From Ypsolopha sequella (Eukaryota > Arthropoda > Insecta > Lepidoptera > Ypsolophidae), in contig CAKOHE010000054.1 in NCBI GenBank assembly GCA_934047225.1, positions 58,001-122,000 of the forward strand: 64,000 bases of DNA, read 5' to 3'. This document shows, piece after piece, positions 49,201-59,200 of this stretch. The position numbers were made by a program, and so were the translations under genes. Each line of letters starts with the position of its first letter. Position 1 is the first letter of the stretch. The notes under the pieces were generated by a model, which worked only from the letters and a program-made list of their open reading frames with translations, was not told where the DNA came from and ran no database searches.

Positions 49201-49955
49201 ACTGCACGGTCTTCCAGTCGGAGATGTACGCCCTGCTCAGGGCCGTGGAGCAGGTCAGAGACAGCGAGGAGCCACTTGTCAACATTTTAAGTGACTCGAG
49301 GTCCTCGCTGGACCTGCTCAAAAGCCGGGCGCTTTTGCACCCTTTGGCTCACGGCATTGAGCGGTGCGTGCGTCAAATCCGCATGGAGGGCCGTGACGTA
49401 CGGCTCTTTTGGTTGCGGGCGCATGTGGGGACTGCCGGCAATGAGCGGGCGGATGAGCTCGCCAAAGATGCCGCCCTCCGCAGGAAAACGGCGGCCGACT
49501 ACGACGCTGTCCCTCTCTCCTACCTGAGAAGGACGATACGCGAGGGGACTGTTCAACAGTGGCAAGGGCGATACGAGTCCTCCAGCACGGGTGGGGTTAC
49601 AAAGGCCTTCCTTCCTGACGTAGCGACAGCGCACACTGTCCTAAGGAAGGCCAAACTTAACCCCATACACGTGCAAGCCCTTACAGGGCATGGGGGGCTC
49701 GCATCGTACCTTCATCGCTTTAAGCTGAAGGACAGTCCAGCCTGCGTATGTGATCCTGATCAGGAGGAGACGATCTGGCACGTCGTGTTCGACTGTCCGA
49801 GGTTCGGACTGTGGAGGGCGGAACTGGAGGTGCAGATTGACAGGGCATTCAATAAAGCCAACCTGCCAGTGATTCTGCAAGACAAAGTAGAAAGACCAAC
49901 CCTGCTAGGATTCTTGGAGAGAGTTATGAGAAGAGCGGCAGTCAGAAATAAATAA
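46224..49955 (+). CDS. ORF2: endonuclease-RT-RNase H-CCHC polyprotein, no helicase (B2)
   Basis: 1243 codons from the +1 junction; the first in-frame ATG is codon 74. Motifs: IIQANLQRAK, LVQEPYVG, AGDVNAWSPWWGS, TSDHNA (endonuclease); KKAPGPDGWTADI, SLDIEGAFDN, FADDVALV (RT, Val to Ala beside the catalytic pair compared with B1, Asp pair intact); FTDGSK, SEMYAL, LSDSRSS, HVGTAGNERADE (RNase H); CVCDPD...VVFDCPRF (CCHC). No frameshift or stop. The reading frame ends AAVRNK like B1 and B4. Intact and near-identical to B4, so probably a recent insertion. Confidence 0.94.
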   Translation, partial: KGTAVNGSAVPLTGKTKDSKLRIIQANLQRAKLATQELLCTAHANRVSVALVQEPYVGSKGELKQYPGTRVIQMTSARQKSVKAAVVVFGGELEVIHDPQLVTENIAAVLLKAGSLRLAVLSVYLEGDEDLEPYLQRIRYVCAKLQTENVILAGDVNAWSPWWGSDSEDHRGSAFRSFLEEMDLQILNTGNTPTFEVFRGGRMCTSRVDVTTCSLQLLDRMGGWKVDRELITSDHNAITYHVCLERELETLKPQSTRVYNTAKSDWSAFGRSIRSGLDESNLTASRVETVTTPGELETILDSYLTVISTACEEAIPKVGVQKGRKPLPWWTAALGLLKREVKTKRRRIRNAAAERRQHVVDQYLEANQRYKAAVQDAQTASWKQFCSKQDRESLWDGVYRVIRRTAKRQEDQLLVDSTGNTLGPKESAKLLALTFFPDDVVDTETPTQRQIRESSEVSVHQLLDKLGSDDPPFTAPELDLVLRNLNPKKAPGPDGWTADICERAIRVAPEVFLAIANKCLAIGHFPVRWKLAHICIIRKSGKEDYTTPKAHRPIGLLPVMGKIVEKLLVSRLGWHLLPSLSTRQYGFMPQKSTEDSLYDLVSHVRSEIQSRKIVIMISLDIEGAFDNAWWPALKTQLLAHKCPANIYGLVASYLEDRKVKINFARECWEKGTNKGCVQGSIAGPTCWNLILDTLLVELEQEGVHCQAFADDVALVISGSSIPPLQARANAALQTVLDWGLKNKLKFAPHKTFAMVLTRKLKFEPPVISMDGQVLPLVQEIRLLGVIIDNKLTFNAHVSAVCRKVTDIYKQLACAARVSWGLNREVIRTIYVSVIEPIVLYAASVWAPAAEKLMIKNQLESLQRGFAQKLCKAYRTVSLSSALVLADVLPLDLRVQEAASLYRAKRGARIAQIPADRPVELRVPCGRFPHPAIRQSLSFECVDDLEPATVEAHQIAGPCIFTDGSKIQGKVGAALTWWSDGRETRHSKFRLEPYCTVFQSEMYALLRAVEQVRDSEEPLVNILSDSRSSLDLLKSRALLHPLAHGIERCVRQIRMEGRDVRLFWLRAHVGTAGNERADELAKDAALRRKTAADYDAVPLSYLRRTIREGTVQQWQGRYESSSTGGVTKAFLPDVATAHTVLRKAKLNPIHVQALTGHGGLASYLHRFKLKDSPACVCDPDQEETIWHVVFDCPRFGLWRAELEVQIDRAFNKANLPVILQDKVERPTLLGFLERVMRRAAVRNK

Positions 49956-50536
49956 AATGACAGACTGTCATAGATTTTAAATTATTATATGTCTCCAAAT
50001 TTATTGATATTAAATAAGAAATTTGAATATATGTTAATTTTAATTTTAATTTTACAAATTTATGTTTTAATGTTTAAATTGAAAAATAATAATTGTTGTA
50101 AATAGATGTTGATTGTACAAAGGTTAATAATTGGCTTAAGATTCGTTTAAGGGTAGGGCTCCTTCGTCCAATAGTTAATAAGAGATGTTATGTTATAATT
50201 TATAAGTAAGTAAAATAAGATGGAAAGAAAAAGAAAAATGAAAAAAAAAAAAAAGACAAAAAAAAAAAAAACTGAACTGGTTGAAAAAAAAGAAAAAGGA
50301 ATTTGAAAAAAAAAAAAAAAGAGACGAGAAAAACATACATAGAAAAAACAAAAAATAAAATAAAGAAGTGTTTTATTATATTTAGTTTAAGGTTGTATGT
50401 TACTGGACGAAGGTTCCCACCCTCATTGCCCCAGCCCTATATCCGGGGTCACTTCATGTATGAAATTTTTAAAGTTGAAAAAGGGCACGAAAGTTAAAAT
50501 TCGTGGGCAAAAGCCGGGTCTCACTACGGTGGGATC

Positions 50537-50586
<50 letters not shown>
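49956..50586 (+). other. 3'UTR of B2 with long-range stem, UNCG-type hairpin and poly(A)
   Basis: Arms 50151-50169 and 50405-50423 are complementary (about 16 pairs with one bulge and a small internal loop) and enclose an A-rich tract (about 50220-50360). The terminal hairpin GGGTCTCAC (50516-50524), TACG loop, GTGGGATCC (50529-50537) has 9 pairs and a C(TACG)G tetraloop. Poly(A) from about 50540. Confidence 0.8.
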
Positions 50587-50589
<3 letters not shown>

Positions 50590-50671
50590 AACCTAACCTA
50601 ACCTAACCTAACCTAACCTAACCTAACCTAACCTAACCTAACCTAACCTAACCTAACCTAACCTAACCTAA
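50587..50671 (+). repeat. Telomeric (CCTAA)n, about 17 units
   Basis: Perfect pentamers that pass into ACACTGTCC of B3; the exact boundary is blurred by one to three shared bases. Confidence 0.96.
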
Positions 50672-50995
50672 CACACTGTCCTAAGGAAGGCCAAACTCAA
50701 CCCCATACACGTGCAAGCCCTTACAGGGCATGGGGGGCTCGCATCGTACCTTCATCGCTTTAAGCTGAAGGACAGTCCAGCCTGCGTATGTGATCCTGAT
50801 CAGGAGGAGACGATCTGGCACGTCGTATTCGACTGCCCGAGGTTCGGACTGTGGAGGGCGGAACTGGAGGTGAAGATCGACATGGCATTTAATAAGGCCA
50901 ACCTGCCAGTGATCCTGCAAGACAAGGAGGATAGACCAACCCTGCTAGGATTCTTGGAGAGAGTCATGAGGAGAGCGGCAGTCCGAAATAAATAA
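50672..50995 (+). pseudogene. ORF2 C-terminal fragment (B3)
   Basis: In-frame remnant from HTVLRKAKLNP to AAVRNK-stop, covering the last stretch after RNase H and the CCHC finger (CVCDPD...VVFDCPRF). No endonuclease, RT or RNase H, so it cannot act alone. No internal damage, which suggests a young insertion. Confidence 0.93.
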
Positions 50996-51597
50996 ATGAC
51001 AGACTGTCACAGATTTTTAAACTATTGTAATTTTTAAACTTGTTATTTTGAACTATGATATTGAATTTTTTGTAAAATTTTTTAAACTAATAATCATGTT
51101 TCAACGTTTTCTTTCAAATTATGAATGATGAATACTTAATTAATTGTAAATAGATTTTGATTATTATAAGGTTTCTGTTATGGCTTAAGATTTGTTTAAG
51201 GGTAGGGCTCCTTCGTCCAAGATTTAGGAAATATTATAGAATGTATAAGCTAGTAAATTAAGAAAGAAAAAAAAAAAAAAAAACAACAAGGAGAAAAAAA
51301 AAAAAAAACAGACAAAAAAAAAAAAAAAAAAAAATTTGAGAAAAAAAAAAAAAAAAAGAGGGATGAGAAATACTAATACAAACAGAAATAAAAAAAAAAA
51401 AAAAAAAGAAAAGAAGGAGAAGAAAAGAGTTTTATTATATATAGCTTTAAGGTTGTGTGTGTAATCTGGACGAAGGATCCCACCCTCATTGTCCCAGCCC
51501 TATATCCGGGGTCACTTCATATATAAAATTTGTAGAGAAAAAAGGGCACGAAAATTAAAATTCGTGGGCAAAAGCCGGGTCTCACTACGGTGGGATC

Positions 51598-51632
<35 letters not shown>
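50996..51632 (+). other. 3'UTR of B3 with conserved stems and poly(A)
   Basis: Complementary arms 51200-51218 and 51468-51485 enclose an A-rich tract (about 51262-51420). The terminal hairpin with TACG loop follows near 51577-51598. Poly(A) is 51601-51632. Confidence 0.78.
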
Positions 51633-51635
<3 letters not shown>

Positions 51636-51792
51636 AACCTAACCTAACCTAACCTAACCTAACCTAACCTAACCTAACCTAACCTAACCTAACCTAACCT
51701 AACCTAACCTAACCTAACCTAACCTAACCTAACCTAACCTAACCTAACCTAACCTAACCTAACCTAACCTAACCTAACCTAACCTAACCCCC
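51633..51792 (+). repeat. Telomeric (CCTAA)n, about 31 units
   Basis: Perfect pentamers ending CCTAACC plus three extra C before AGTCGCGTGCC of B4; the extra C may be untemplated bases added at the 5' junction. Confidence 0.97.
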
Positions 51793-52483
51793 AGTCGCGT
51801 GCCAACTCTCGCCCCGAGCGCAGCACTTTTAAACCGCTCCGCACGCGAAAAATCACGAAAAATAGAAAAGTGACCCCGATATTTTGAAGAAAGGCATATT
51901 AGTGATTCAATTGCCTAGTTCTTTCTATTGATACAAAGAAAAGTGAAAAAAGTGGAAAAAGTGGGAATTTTTGGAACAAAAGTTCCAAAAATCTAAGTGA
52001 ATTTTTAGTTTCCGCCGATTATCTCAAAATCGGATCGAGTGCCCCAGTGATATTTGGACACGGCTGGAGTCGTCTAGTCAGGCCCTATCTCCTGACACCT
52101 CGTTTGCCCCTTTTGGACCAGGTTTGCGGATTTTAGGGGCAAAAAAACAAAAACCACGTGGGCCCCTATCTCCGGAACCGGAAGTCCCCCGGGCAAACTT
52201 GAGGTGTCCCGTGACGGACAACGCCTGCTGGACGACGATTCGAAAGGTACCTGTTTTTTTTTCGAAAAGCTGTGGCCACAGGAAACCATATATCGCTGGT
52301 GGTAACTCGACTCCTGTCTTCCCGTCCCAGTATCTCGGGAAGAAGATCGGCGGCACACATATTTTATTTCATTGGAGGAACGGCAATTTTACAAGGAAGA
52401 GACAGAGACAATTTTTATAATTTTGTGATTTTTATTTTAATTTTTATTAATTTTTTACCGAGGGCGGGAAGAAACCACCGACC

Positions 52484-53050
52484 GCAAAACCCTGGTAACC
52501 TCGGTAAGATCGATAATATCGATAATCGCGAGAATCGCGTTTTGCGATATCTCGGGAACCAGGGCTCAGATCGAAAAAACAAGCGTTTTTTCGTTCTCTG
52601 CAGGAGAGAAGCTATCTTTAAGGCATATTTTTGACCTCCCCCTCTCAAAAATTTTTCAAAATTTTTTCAAAATTTCCTGGAGAGGGGAAAAATTTCGGAA
52701 AAAATCCTAGTAGGTAGTGCTCATTGCACCCTACAAGAATCTGGTCTTAGTTTTTCGCCACTCCTCCTGTAGCGGCAGAGCCTTGGAAATCGCACAAATC
52801 GCAAAAATCGCAAAAATCGCAAATTGCGATATCTTGCGAACCAAGGCTCGGATCGAAGAAACAAAAATTTTTTCGTTCCCTGCAGGAGTGAAGCAATCTT
52901 TGAGGCATATTTTTGACCTCCCCCTCCCAAAAAATTTCTTCAAAATTTTTTCAAAATTTCCTGGAGAGGGGAAAATTTTCGGGAAAAATTACAGTAGGTA
53001 GTGCTCATTGCACCCTACAAGAATCCGGTCTTAGATTTTTGCCACTCCTC
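52484..53050 (+). repeat. Two tandem 5'UTR monomers of about 280 bp (B4)
   Basis: The set GCGATATCT..., CTGCAGGAG(A/T)GAAGC, AGGCATATTTTTGACCTCCCCCTC and GTAGGTAGTGCTCATTGCACCCTAC occurs twice, the first landmark near 52544 and 52826. B2 has a single unit. Confidence 0.88.
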
Positions 53051-53959
53051 CTGTAGAAACTCTAAATTAAATCTTTAGTTTCATTTCCTTTGTTCTCCTT
53101 TCGACCTTGTAACAAAACGCTTGTTTTTTCGGTTTGTCTTTGCCGGTCGGCGGACTTCCAATATTCCTTTAGATTATACCGTTATATTTTCATTATCACT
53201 GTCCCAAGTTTTACTTAATACATATACCTAGTCACAGACAGTTGGATAATTTTATTTTAATCTTGCTTTTTAACTTTATTTCAATTTTATTTTTACTTTT
53301 TGACCTGTATTTAGATATTATTAATTAATTTATTTGAGCTCTTTTGAGCCACTCAATTGATTTATTGTACTAAATTATTATCTGATTTATTTCAACCTTA
53401 TTAGAGAATTAATTTTTATTTTTATTATTGATTAAAAGATTTTTCTGTGATATTTTTGGCTTAGTTATATAACGGTGATATTTAACTGTGATATCAATTA
53501 TTTGTCCGTCCGATTTTATTTTTACATATTTTAAAGGCTTTTGCCACATTTATCAATTTTGTTCTCTGTTTTTGTGTGTCTATGCCATTATAATTTTCTG
53601 TGATATAAATTATTTCGTCCGCCCAATTTTTGAATCCTTGAGACTTGTACATATTTAAAGGCTTTTGCCATTTTAATTGATTGTACTCTGATTTTTGTGT
53701 GTTTTTATAATTTAAATAAGCGAAACAATTTGCATTTATCTCTGACCATAATTCTATTGAATTTTGTTATTGTGTATTTGATCATACTTTATTTAAAATT
53801 GGATTTGACTGCCGCCTCATTTTATTCTGACACTGAAATCCAAACCTGGTAGGGAGGACAGTAACAATAAAAAAATATTTTAAGTTACACTTATATATTC
53901 TGTATTTATTCTCTTAAAAGTATTTACTTTATTTATTTTACTTTATCTTGATATCTATC

Positions 53960-54168
53960 TTTATTTTATTTTATTTTACTTTTATTTTTATTTTTATTTT
54001 ATTTTTATTTTTATTTTTATTTTTATTTTTATTTTTATTTTTATTTTTATTTTTATTTTTATTTTTATTTTTATTTTTATTTTTATTTTTATTTTTATTT
54101 TTATTTTTATTTTTATTTTTATTTTTATTTTTATTTTTATTTTTATCTTTATTTTTATTTCTTATTTT
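53960..54168 (+). repeat. (ATTTTT)n microsatellite upstream of ORF1 (B4)
   Basis: About 30 nearly perfect ATTTTT hexamers, ending about 40 bases before the ORF1 ATG. Confidence 0.93.
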
Positions 54169-54209
54169 TAAATTCTCTTATTGTTTTCTTGTTACTGTCC
54201 CTATACAAA

Positions 54210-56240
54210 ATGTCCAGCACTGGCAGGGCCTCTGGATCTGCGAGCTCGAAGCAGAGTCTCGGCTCAGGGGCTACGGCTCCCCGGGCGCAGGCCAAGAAGG
54301 TGGACCTTCGTGAAGAGGTCCTTAAAGGAAAGGCGAAGGTCCCCTCCAGCGCCCGGGCAGCCATATCCCCGGTCCCCTCCGTGGGCTCAGGGCAGGATTT
54401 AGAACGTCTGTTGGATACGGACGAGGAATCGTGCCTTGGATCCTCGGTGGGCTCCCGCGACGGACGTCCCAGCCTCCTCCCGCCCCTTGATAGGAAAACC
54501 CCTGGAGTAGCGATGGATTTGGCCACCAAACAGGCTAACCAGCTGCTCCAGAAGGGTAAGGAGGCGTTGGAGGCGGCGGGAAATATGAAGCGGGAGTGTA
54601 AAGCCGTGGCCCTCGACTCCCTCGAGCACCTCTACGAGACGGTCCTCTCCCTGTCCGACTCACGAGCTCGACAGATAAACGCCTTGGAGCGGGAGCGCTC
54701 CAGGAACGCCATTGAACTCGTGCGTGTGGAGCGCTCCCATACCAAGGCGTTAAACGAGCTACATAGCTCTCACGCTGTCGAGCTCCGAGCGGCTAGGGCC
54801 GACATCTCCGCTACCCTTGCAGAATCACAATCTATAAGGTTGTGGCTGGGAGTGGAGATGGACGGCCCGCTTAAAGCCATCGAGTCGATCAGGGAGTGCG
54901 TCCACCAGCTGACAAAAGCGGCGGCCCCGAGGTTACAGCAACCAGATCAGGCTGAACCAGCATTAAAGCCCGAACCAGCTCTTATTACAGAGCTGGAGAA
55001 ACTTTCGGGCCGGGTCGCCGCCGTCTCGGGTCAACTTGACTCGCTTAGACGTCAGCTGGTGGAATCCGAGGCGAGGGCCGAAGCCAGAGGCCTAGTGTGT
55101 AGGTCTACCGAGATACCGGTAACCATAGATCCCCGGCTCGATGCAATTAGCGTGGGCTTGGAAAAGATGAGGGCAGCGGTCGAGGACCTTCAATCCAGAC
55201 CGCTGTGCCAGGCCCAGCCAGTGGCGGGGGTGAGCGACGACAGCATGCGGAAGTTCTTGGAACCCGTGCTGGGGAACCTGCAAGCAGTGGGCTCTGACGT
55301 GAGGGCTTTGGGTAAGGCGGTAGAGGAGAATAAATCCGAGCCGCCGAACCTCAACATAGAGCTAGCCCTCTCCGCGGTCACAGACGCCGTCACGGGCCTA
55401 CGAGGCGAGGTCCTCAGCCGGGAACCTTGCAGTGCTGCGCCGCTCACCTACGCCCAGGCATTGAAAAAGCCGGGGTATGACAGACCAGCGCACTCTGTGA
55501 TTGTCTCATCCACAGACTCTACCCTCTCAGGGGAAGAGGTGGTGAAGCAGTTGGAGAGGGCGCTGGACCTGAAAACTACCGGTATCAGGGTAGATCGCTG
55601 CAGAAAAGCGGCAAACAGGAGGGTAGTCCTCAGCTGCAGCAGGAAAGAGGATGCGGAGAAGATCTCCAAAACTCTTGGCGCAGGTGGCAGCGGATTTGAG
55701 GCGAGAGCGGCTCTAAACAAACTGCCATTAGTCTGCATCCGCAACGTCTTGTCAGACAAAAGTGACAAAGACGTGGTGGAATCGTTGCTCTCCCAAAATA
55801 AACATCTTTTGGGAGGAGTGGATCCACCAGCGGAGTGCCCTAGGGTTTTGTATCGCCGCAAAGCGAGGAACCCGCATGAGTGCCACTTCATAGTGGAGCT
55901 CCATCCAAATCTCTGGAAAAGGTTCACGGAGGCGGGCACAGTCCACATAGGTCTGCAGAGGAGGTCGATCGAGGACCACTCACCACTGGTGCAATGCACG
56001 GGATGCCTGGGGTACGGCCACTCCAAAAGAGTGTGCAAGGAGAAGGGCATCGCGTGCAGTCACTGTGGTGAGCCTCACACCTATGTGGACTGTCCGCACA
56101 AGGCAAATTTGCCCGTCTGCGTGAACTGCCAGAGAGCAAAGCTCCACAAGTCTGATCTGGCACACAACGCCTTTAGTAGCGACTGTCAGATCAGACAGAA
56201 GTGGGACTCGATAGCGAGGTCTCGCGTGGCATACTGCTAA
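54210..56240 (+). CDS. ORF1: coiled-coil, zinc-knuckle nucleocapsid-like protein (B4)
   Basis: 676 residues from ATG at 54210. Differs from B2 at five positions I can count (for example GSGAT for GLGAT, IRECV for IRESV, GSGF for GTGF), all outside the zinc knuckles. Domain order is the same: Ser/Ala-rich N terminus, coiled coils, VIVSSTD...VDRCRKAANRRVVLSC block, CTGCLGYGHSKRVC, CSHCGEPHTYVDC and the long-spaced third knuckle. Ends in the conserved TACTGCTAAGGGC junction. Confidence 0.93.
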   Translation: MSSTGRASGSASSKQSLGSGATAPRAQAKKVDLREEVLKGKAKVPSSARAAISPVPSVGSGQDLERLLDTDEESCLGSSVGSRDGRPSLLPPLDRKTPGVAMDLATKQANQLLQKGKEALEAAGNMKRECKAVALDSLEHLYETVLSLSDSRARQINALERERSRNAIELVRVERSHTKALNELHSSHAVELRAARADISATLAESQSIRLWLGVEMDGPLKAIESIRECVHQLTKAAAPRLQQPDQAEPALKPEPALITELEKLSGRVAAVSGQLDSLRRQLVESEARAEARGLVCRSTEIPVTIDPRLDAISVGLEKMRAAVEDLQSRPLCQAQPVAGVSDDSMRKFLEPVLGNLQAVGSDVRALGKAVEENKSEPPNLNIELALSAVTDAVTGLRGEVLSREPCSAAPLTYAQALKKPGYDRPAHSVIVSSTDSTLSGEEVVKQLERALDLKTTGIRVDRCRKAANRRVVLSCSRKEDAEKISKTLGAGGSGFEARAALNKLPLVCIRNVLSDKSDKDVVESLLSQNKHLLGGVDPPAECPRVLYRRKARNPHECHFIVELHPNLWKRFTEAGTVHIGLQRRSIEDHSPLVQCTGCLGYGHSKRVCKEKGIACSHCGEPHTYVDCPHKANLPVCVNCQRAKLHKSDLAHNAFSSDCQIRQKWDSIARSRVAYC

Positions 56241-59200
56241 GGGCACCGCAGTTAACGGCAGCGCCGTTCCCCTCACAGGTAAAACTAAGGACAGCAAATT
56301 GCGAATCATCCAGGCCAATCTACAGCGGGCCAAGCTGGCGACACAGGAGCTCTTGTGCACGGCACATGCCAACCGGGTATCCGTCGCCCTTGTCCAAGAG
56401 CCGTATGTCGGCTCCAAGGGCGAACTTAAACAATACCCGGGCACAAGAGTCATCCAAATGGCGTCAGCTCGCCAGAAATCAGTAAAGGCCGCGGTCGTGG
56501 TCTTCGGTGGGGAGCTGGAGGTCATTCATGACCCTCAGCTCGTCACCGAGAACATTGCCGCGGTACTGCTGAAGGCAGGCTCGCTGAGATTGGCTGTGCT
56601 GTCCGTATACCTGGAGGGGGACGAGGATTTGGAGCCGTATCTCCAAAGAATCCGTTACGTCTGCGCCAAGCTGCAGACTGAGAATGTCATCCTGGCTGGG
56701 GATGTCAACGCGTGGAGCCCTTGGTGGGGGAGTGACTCCGAAGACCACAGGGGCTCAGCCTTCCGATCCTTCCTTGAGGAAATGGACCTCCAGATCCTGA
56801 ACACAGGCAACACCCCCACTTTTGAGGTCTTTAGAGGAGGCCGCATGTGCACTAGTCGAGTAGACGTGACCACATGTAGCCTCCAGCTCCTGGACAGGAT
56901 GGGCGGATGGAAAGTCGACCGGGAGCTGATCACTTCGGACCATAACGCGATTACCTACCACGTGTGCCTGGAGAGGGAACTGGAAACCCTCAAACCCCAG
57001 AGCACACGTGTGTACAACACAGCGAAGTCCGATTGGTCAGCTTTCGGCCGTTCTGTCCGCTCAGGCCTGGACGAGAGCAATCTGACGGCCTCGAGGGTGG
57101 AGACTGTTACTACGCCTGGGGAACTGGAGACCATCCTCGACTCCTACCTTACGGTTATCTCCACAGCGTGTGAAGAAGCTATACCGAAGGTAGGGGTCCC
57201 AAAAGGAAGGAAACCTCTGCCGTGGTGGACCGCCGCTCTGGGACTTCTCAAAAGAGAAGTCAAGACCAAGAGGCGGCGCATAAGGAACGCCGCGGCAGAA
57301 CGAAGGCAACACGTTGTTGACCAATACCTAGAAGCGAATCAGCGTTATAAAGCGGCTGTGCAAGATGCACAGACTGCCAGCTGGAAGCAATTTTGCTCAA
57401 AACAGGATAGGGAGAGCCTATGGGACGGGGTCTACAGGGTCATCAGGAGAACCGCCAAAAGGCAAGAGGACCAGCTGCTGGTGGACTCGACAGGGAACAC
57501 CCTTGGTCCTGAAGAGTCCGCAAAGCTGCTGGCTCTTACGTTCTTTCCTGATGACGCTGTGGACAACGAGACCCCCACTCAACGGCAAATACGCGAGAGC
57601 TCGGAAGTGTCAGTCCATCAACTCCTGGACAAACTCGGTTCTGACGATCCGCCCTTCACGGCTCCGGAGCTTGATTTGGTATTGAGAAACCTCAATCCAA
57701 AAAAGGCTCCGGGGCCTGACGGGTGGACTGCGGACATATGTGAGCGAGCAATCCGTGTTGCGCCGGAGGTGTTCCTGGCAATTGCCAACAAATGCTTGGC
57801 AATAGGACACTTCCCGGTGCGGTGGAAGCTCGCTCACGTATGTATTATCCGAAAGTCCGGGAAAGAGGACTACACTACTCCGAAGGCGCACAGGCCGATA
57901 GGCCTCCTACCTGTTATGGGCAAAATTGTGGAAAAGCTTCTAGTGTCCCGTCTAGGTTGGCATCTGCTACCCTCCTTGAGCACTAGGCAGTATGGCTTTA
58001 TGCCACAAAAAAGCACCGAAGACTCCCTCTATGACCTTGTGAGTCATGTCCGCTCTGAAATACAGAGTCGGAAGATCGTGATCATGATCTCGCTGGACAT
58101 AGAGGGAGCCTTCGACAATGCTTGGTGGCCGGCTTTAAAGACCCAGCTCCTCGCTCATAAGTGCCCTGCCAACATTTATGGACTTGTCGCCTCCTACTTG
58201 GAGGACCGCAAGGTCAAAGTTAACTTCGCAAGGGAGTGTTGGGAAAAGGGGACCAACAAGGGGTGTGTCCAAGGCTCAATAGCTGGACCTACTTGTTGGA
58301 ACCTTATTCTCGACACCCTGCTCGTAGAACTAGAGCAGGAAGGAGTGCACTGCCAGGCCTTTGCGGACGACGTGGCGCTGGTGATCTCCGGTTCATCGAT
58401 CCCCCCCCTTCAGGCGAGAGCAAACGCGGCCCTTCAGACCGTGCTGGACTGGGGGCTCAAAAACAAGCTGAAATTCGCACCGCACAAAACTTTTGCAATG
58501 GTGCTGACGCGGAAGCTGAAGTTTGAGCCCCCAGTCATCAGCATGGATGGACAGGTCCTGCCGCTAGTGCAGGAAATCCGCCTGCTGGGTGTAATCATAG
58601 ATAACAAACTCACCTTTAATGCACACGTATCGGCTGTTTGTAGAAAAGTCACTGACATCTACAAGCAGCTGGCGTGTGCTGCCAGGGTGAGTTGGGGTTT
58701 GAACCGAGAGGTCATCAGAACCATCTATGTCTCGGTGATAGAGCCCATCGTGCTGTACGCCGCGAGTGTGTGGGCTCCGGCTGCGGAGAAGCTAATGATT
58801 AAAAATCAATTGGAGTCTCTGCAGCGGGGGTTCGCGCAAAAACTCTGCAAGGCGTACCGCACGGTGTCTCTATCATCGGCTTTGGTACTGGCGGATGTAC
58901 TCCCCCTTGACCTCCGAGTTCAGGAGGCGGCAAGTCTATTCAGGGCAAAGCGAGGAGTGAGAATCGACCAGATTCCAGCCGATAGACCTGTCGAACTGCG
59001 CGTTCCTTGCGGGCGGTTCCCGCATCCGGCCATTAGGCAATCACTGAGCTTCGAGTGCGTGGATGATCTCGAGCCGGCAACAGTCGAGGCTCACCAAATC
59101 GCAGGCCCCTGTATCTTTACTGATGGCAGTAAGATACAGGGGAAGGTGGGTGCAGCCTTGACGTGGTGGTCAGACGGCAGAGAGACCAGGCACTCGAAGT

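Larger units (their letters stand above)
42287..50586 (+). mobile_element. B2: full-length family B telomeric retrotransposon
   Basis: A complete element of about 8.3 kb: 5'UTR to 44194, ORF1 44195-46225, ORF2 46224-49955, 3'UTR and poly(A) to 50586. Very close to B4 in both ORFs but with a shorter 5'UTR. Confidence 0.95.
50672..51632 (+). mobile_element. B3: 5'-truncated family B copy
   Basis: Only the last 108 codons of ORF2, the 3'UTR and poly(A) (51601-51632) remain. The 5' junction lacks the AGTCGCGTGCC start of full copies and joins inside ORF2 directly to CCTAAC, typical of incomplete target-primed reverse transcription. Closest to B4 by its residues KIDMAFNKANLP. Confidence 0.93.
51793..54209 (+). 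promoter_or_regulatory. 5'UTR / internal promoter region of B4
   Basis: No gene. CGCTCCGCACGCG near 51835 and AAAAATAGAAAAGTGACCCC near 51858 are conserved. Two monomers, GGCTTTTGCC at 53536 and 53660, and an (ATTTTT)n tract follow before ORF1. Confidence 0.65.
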
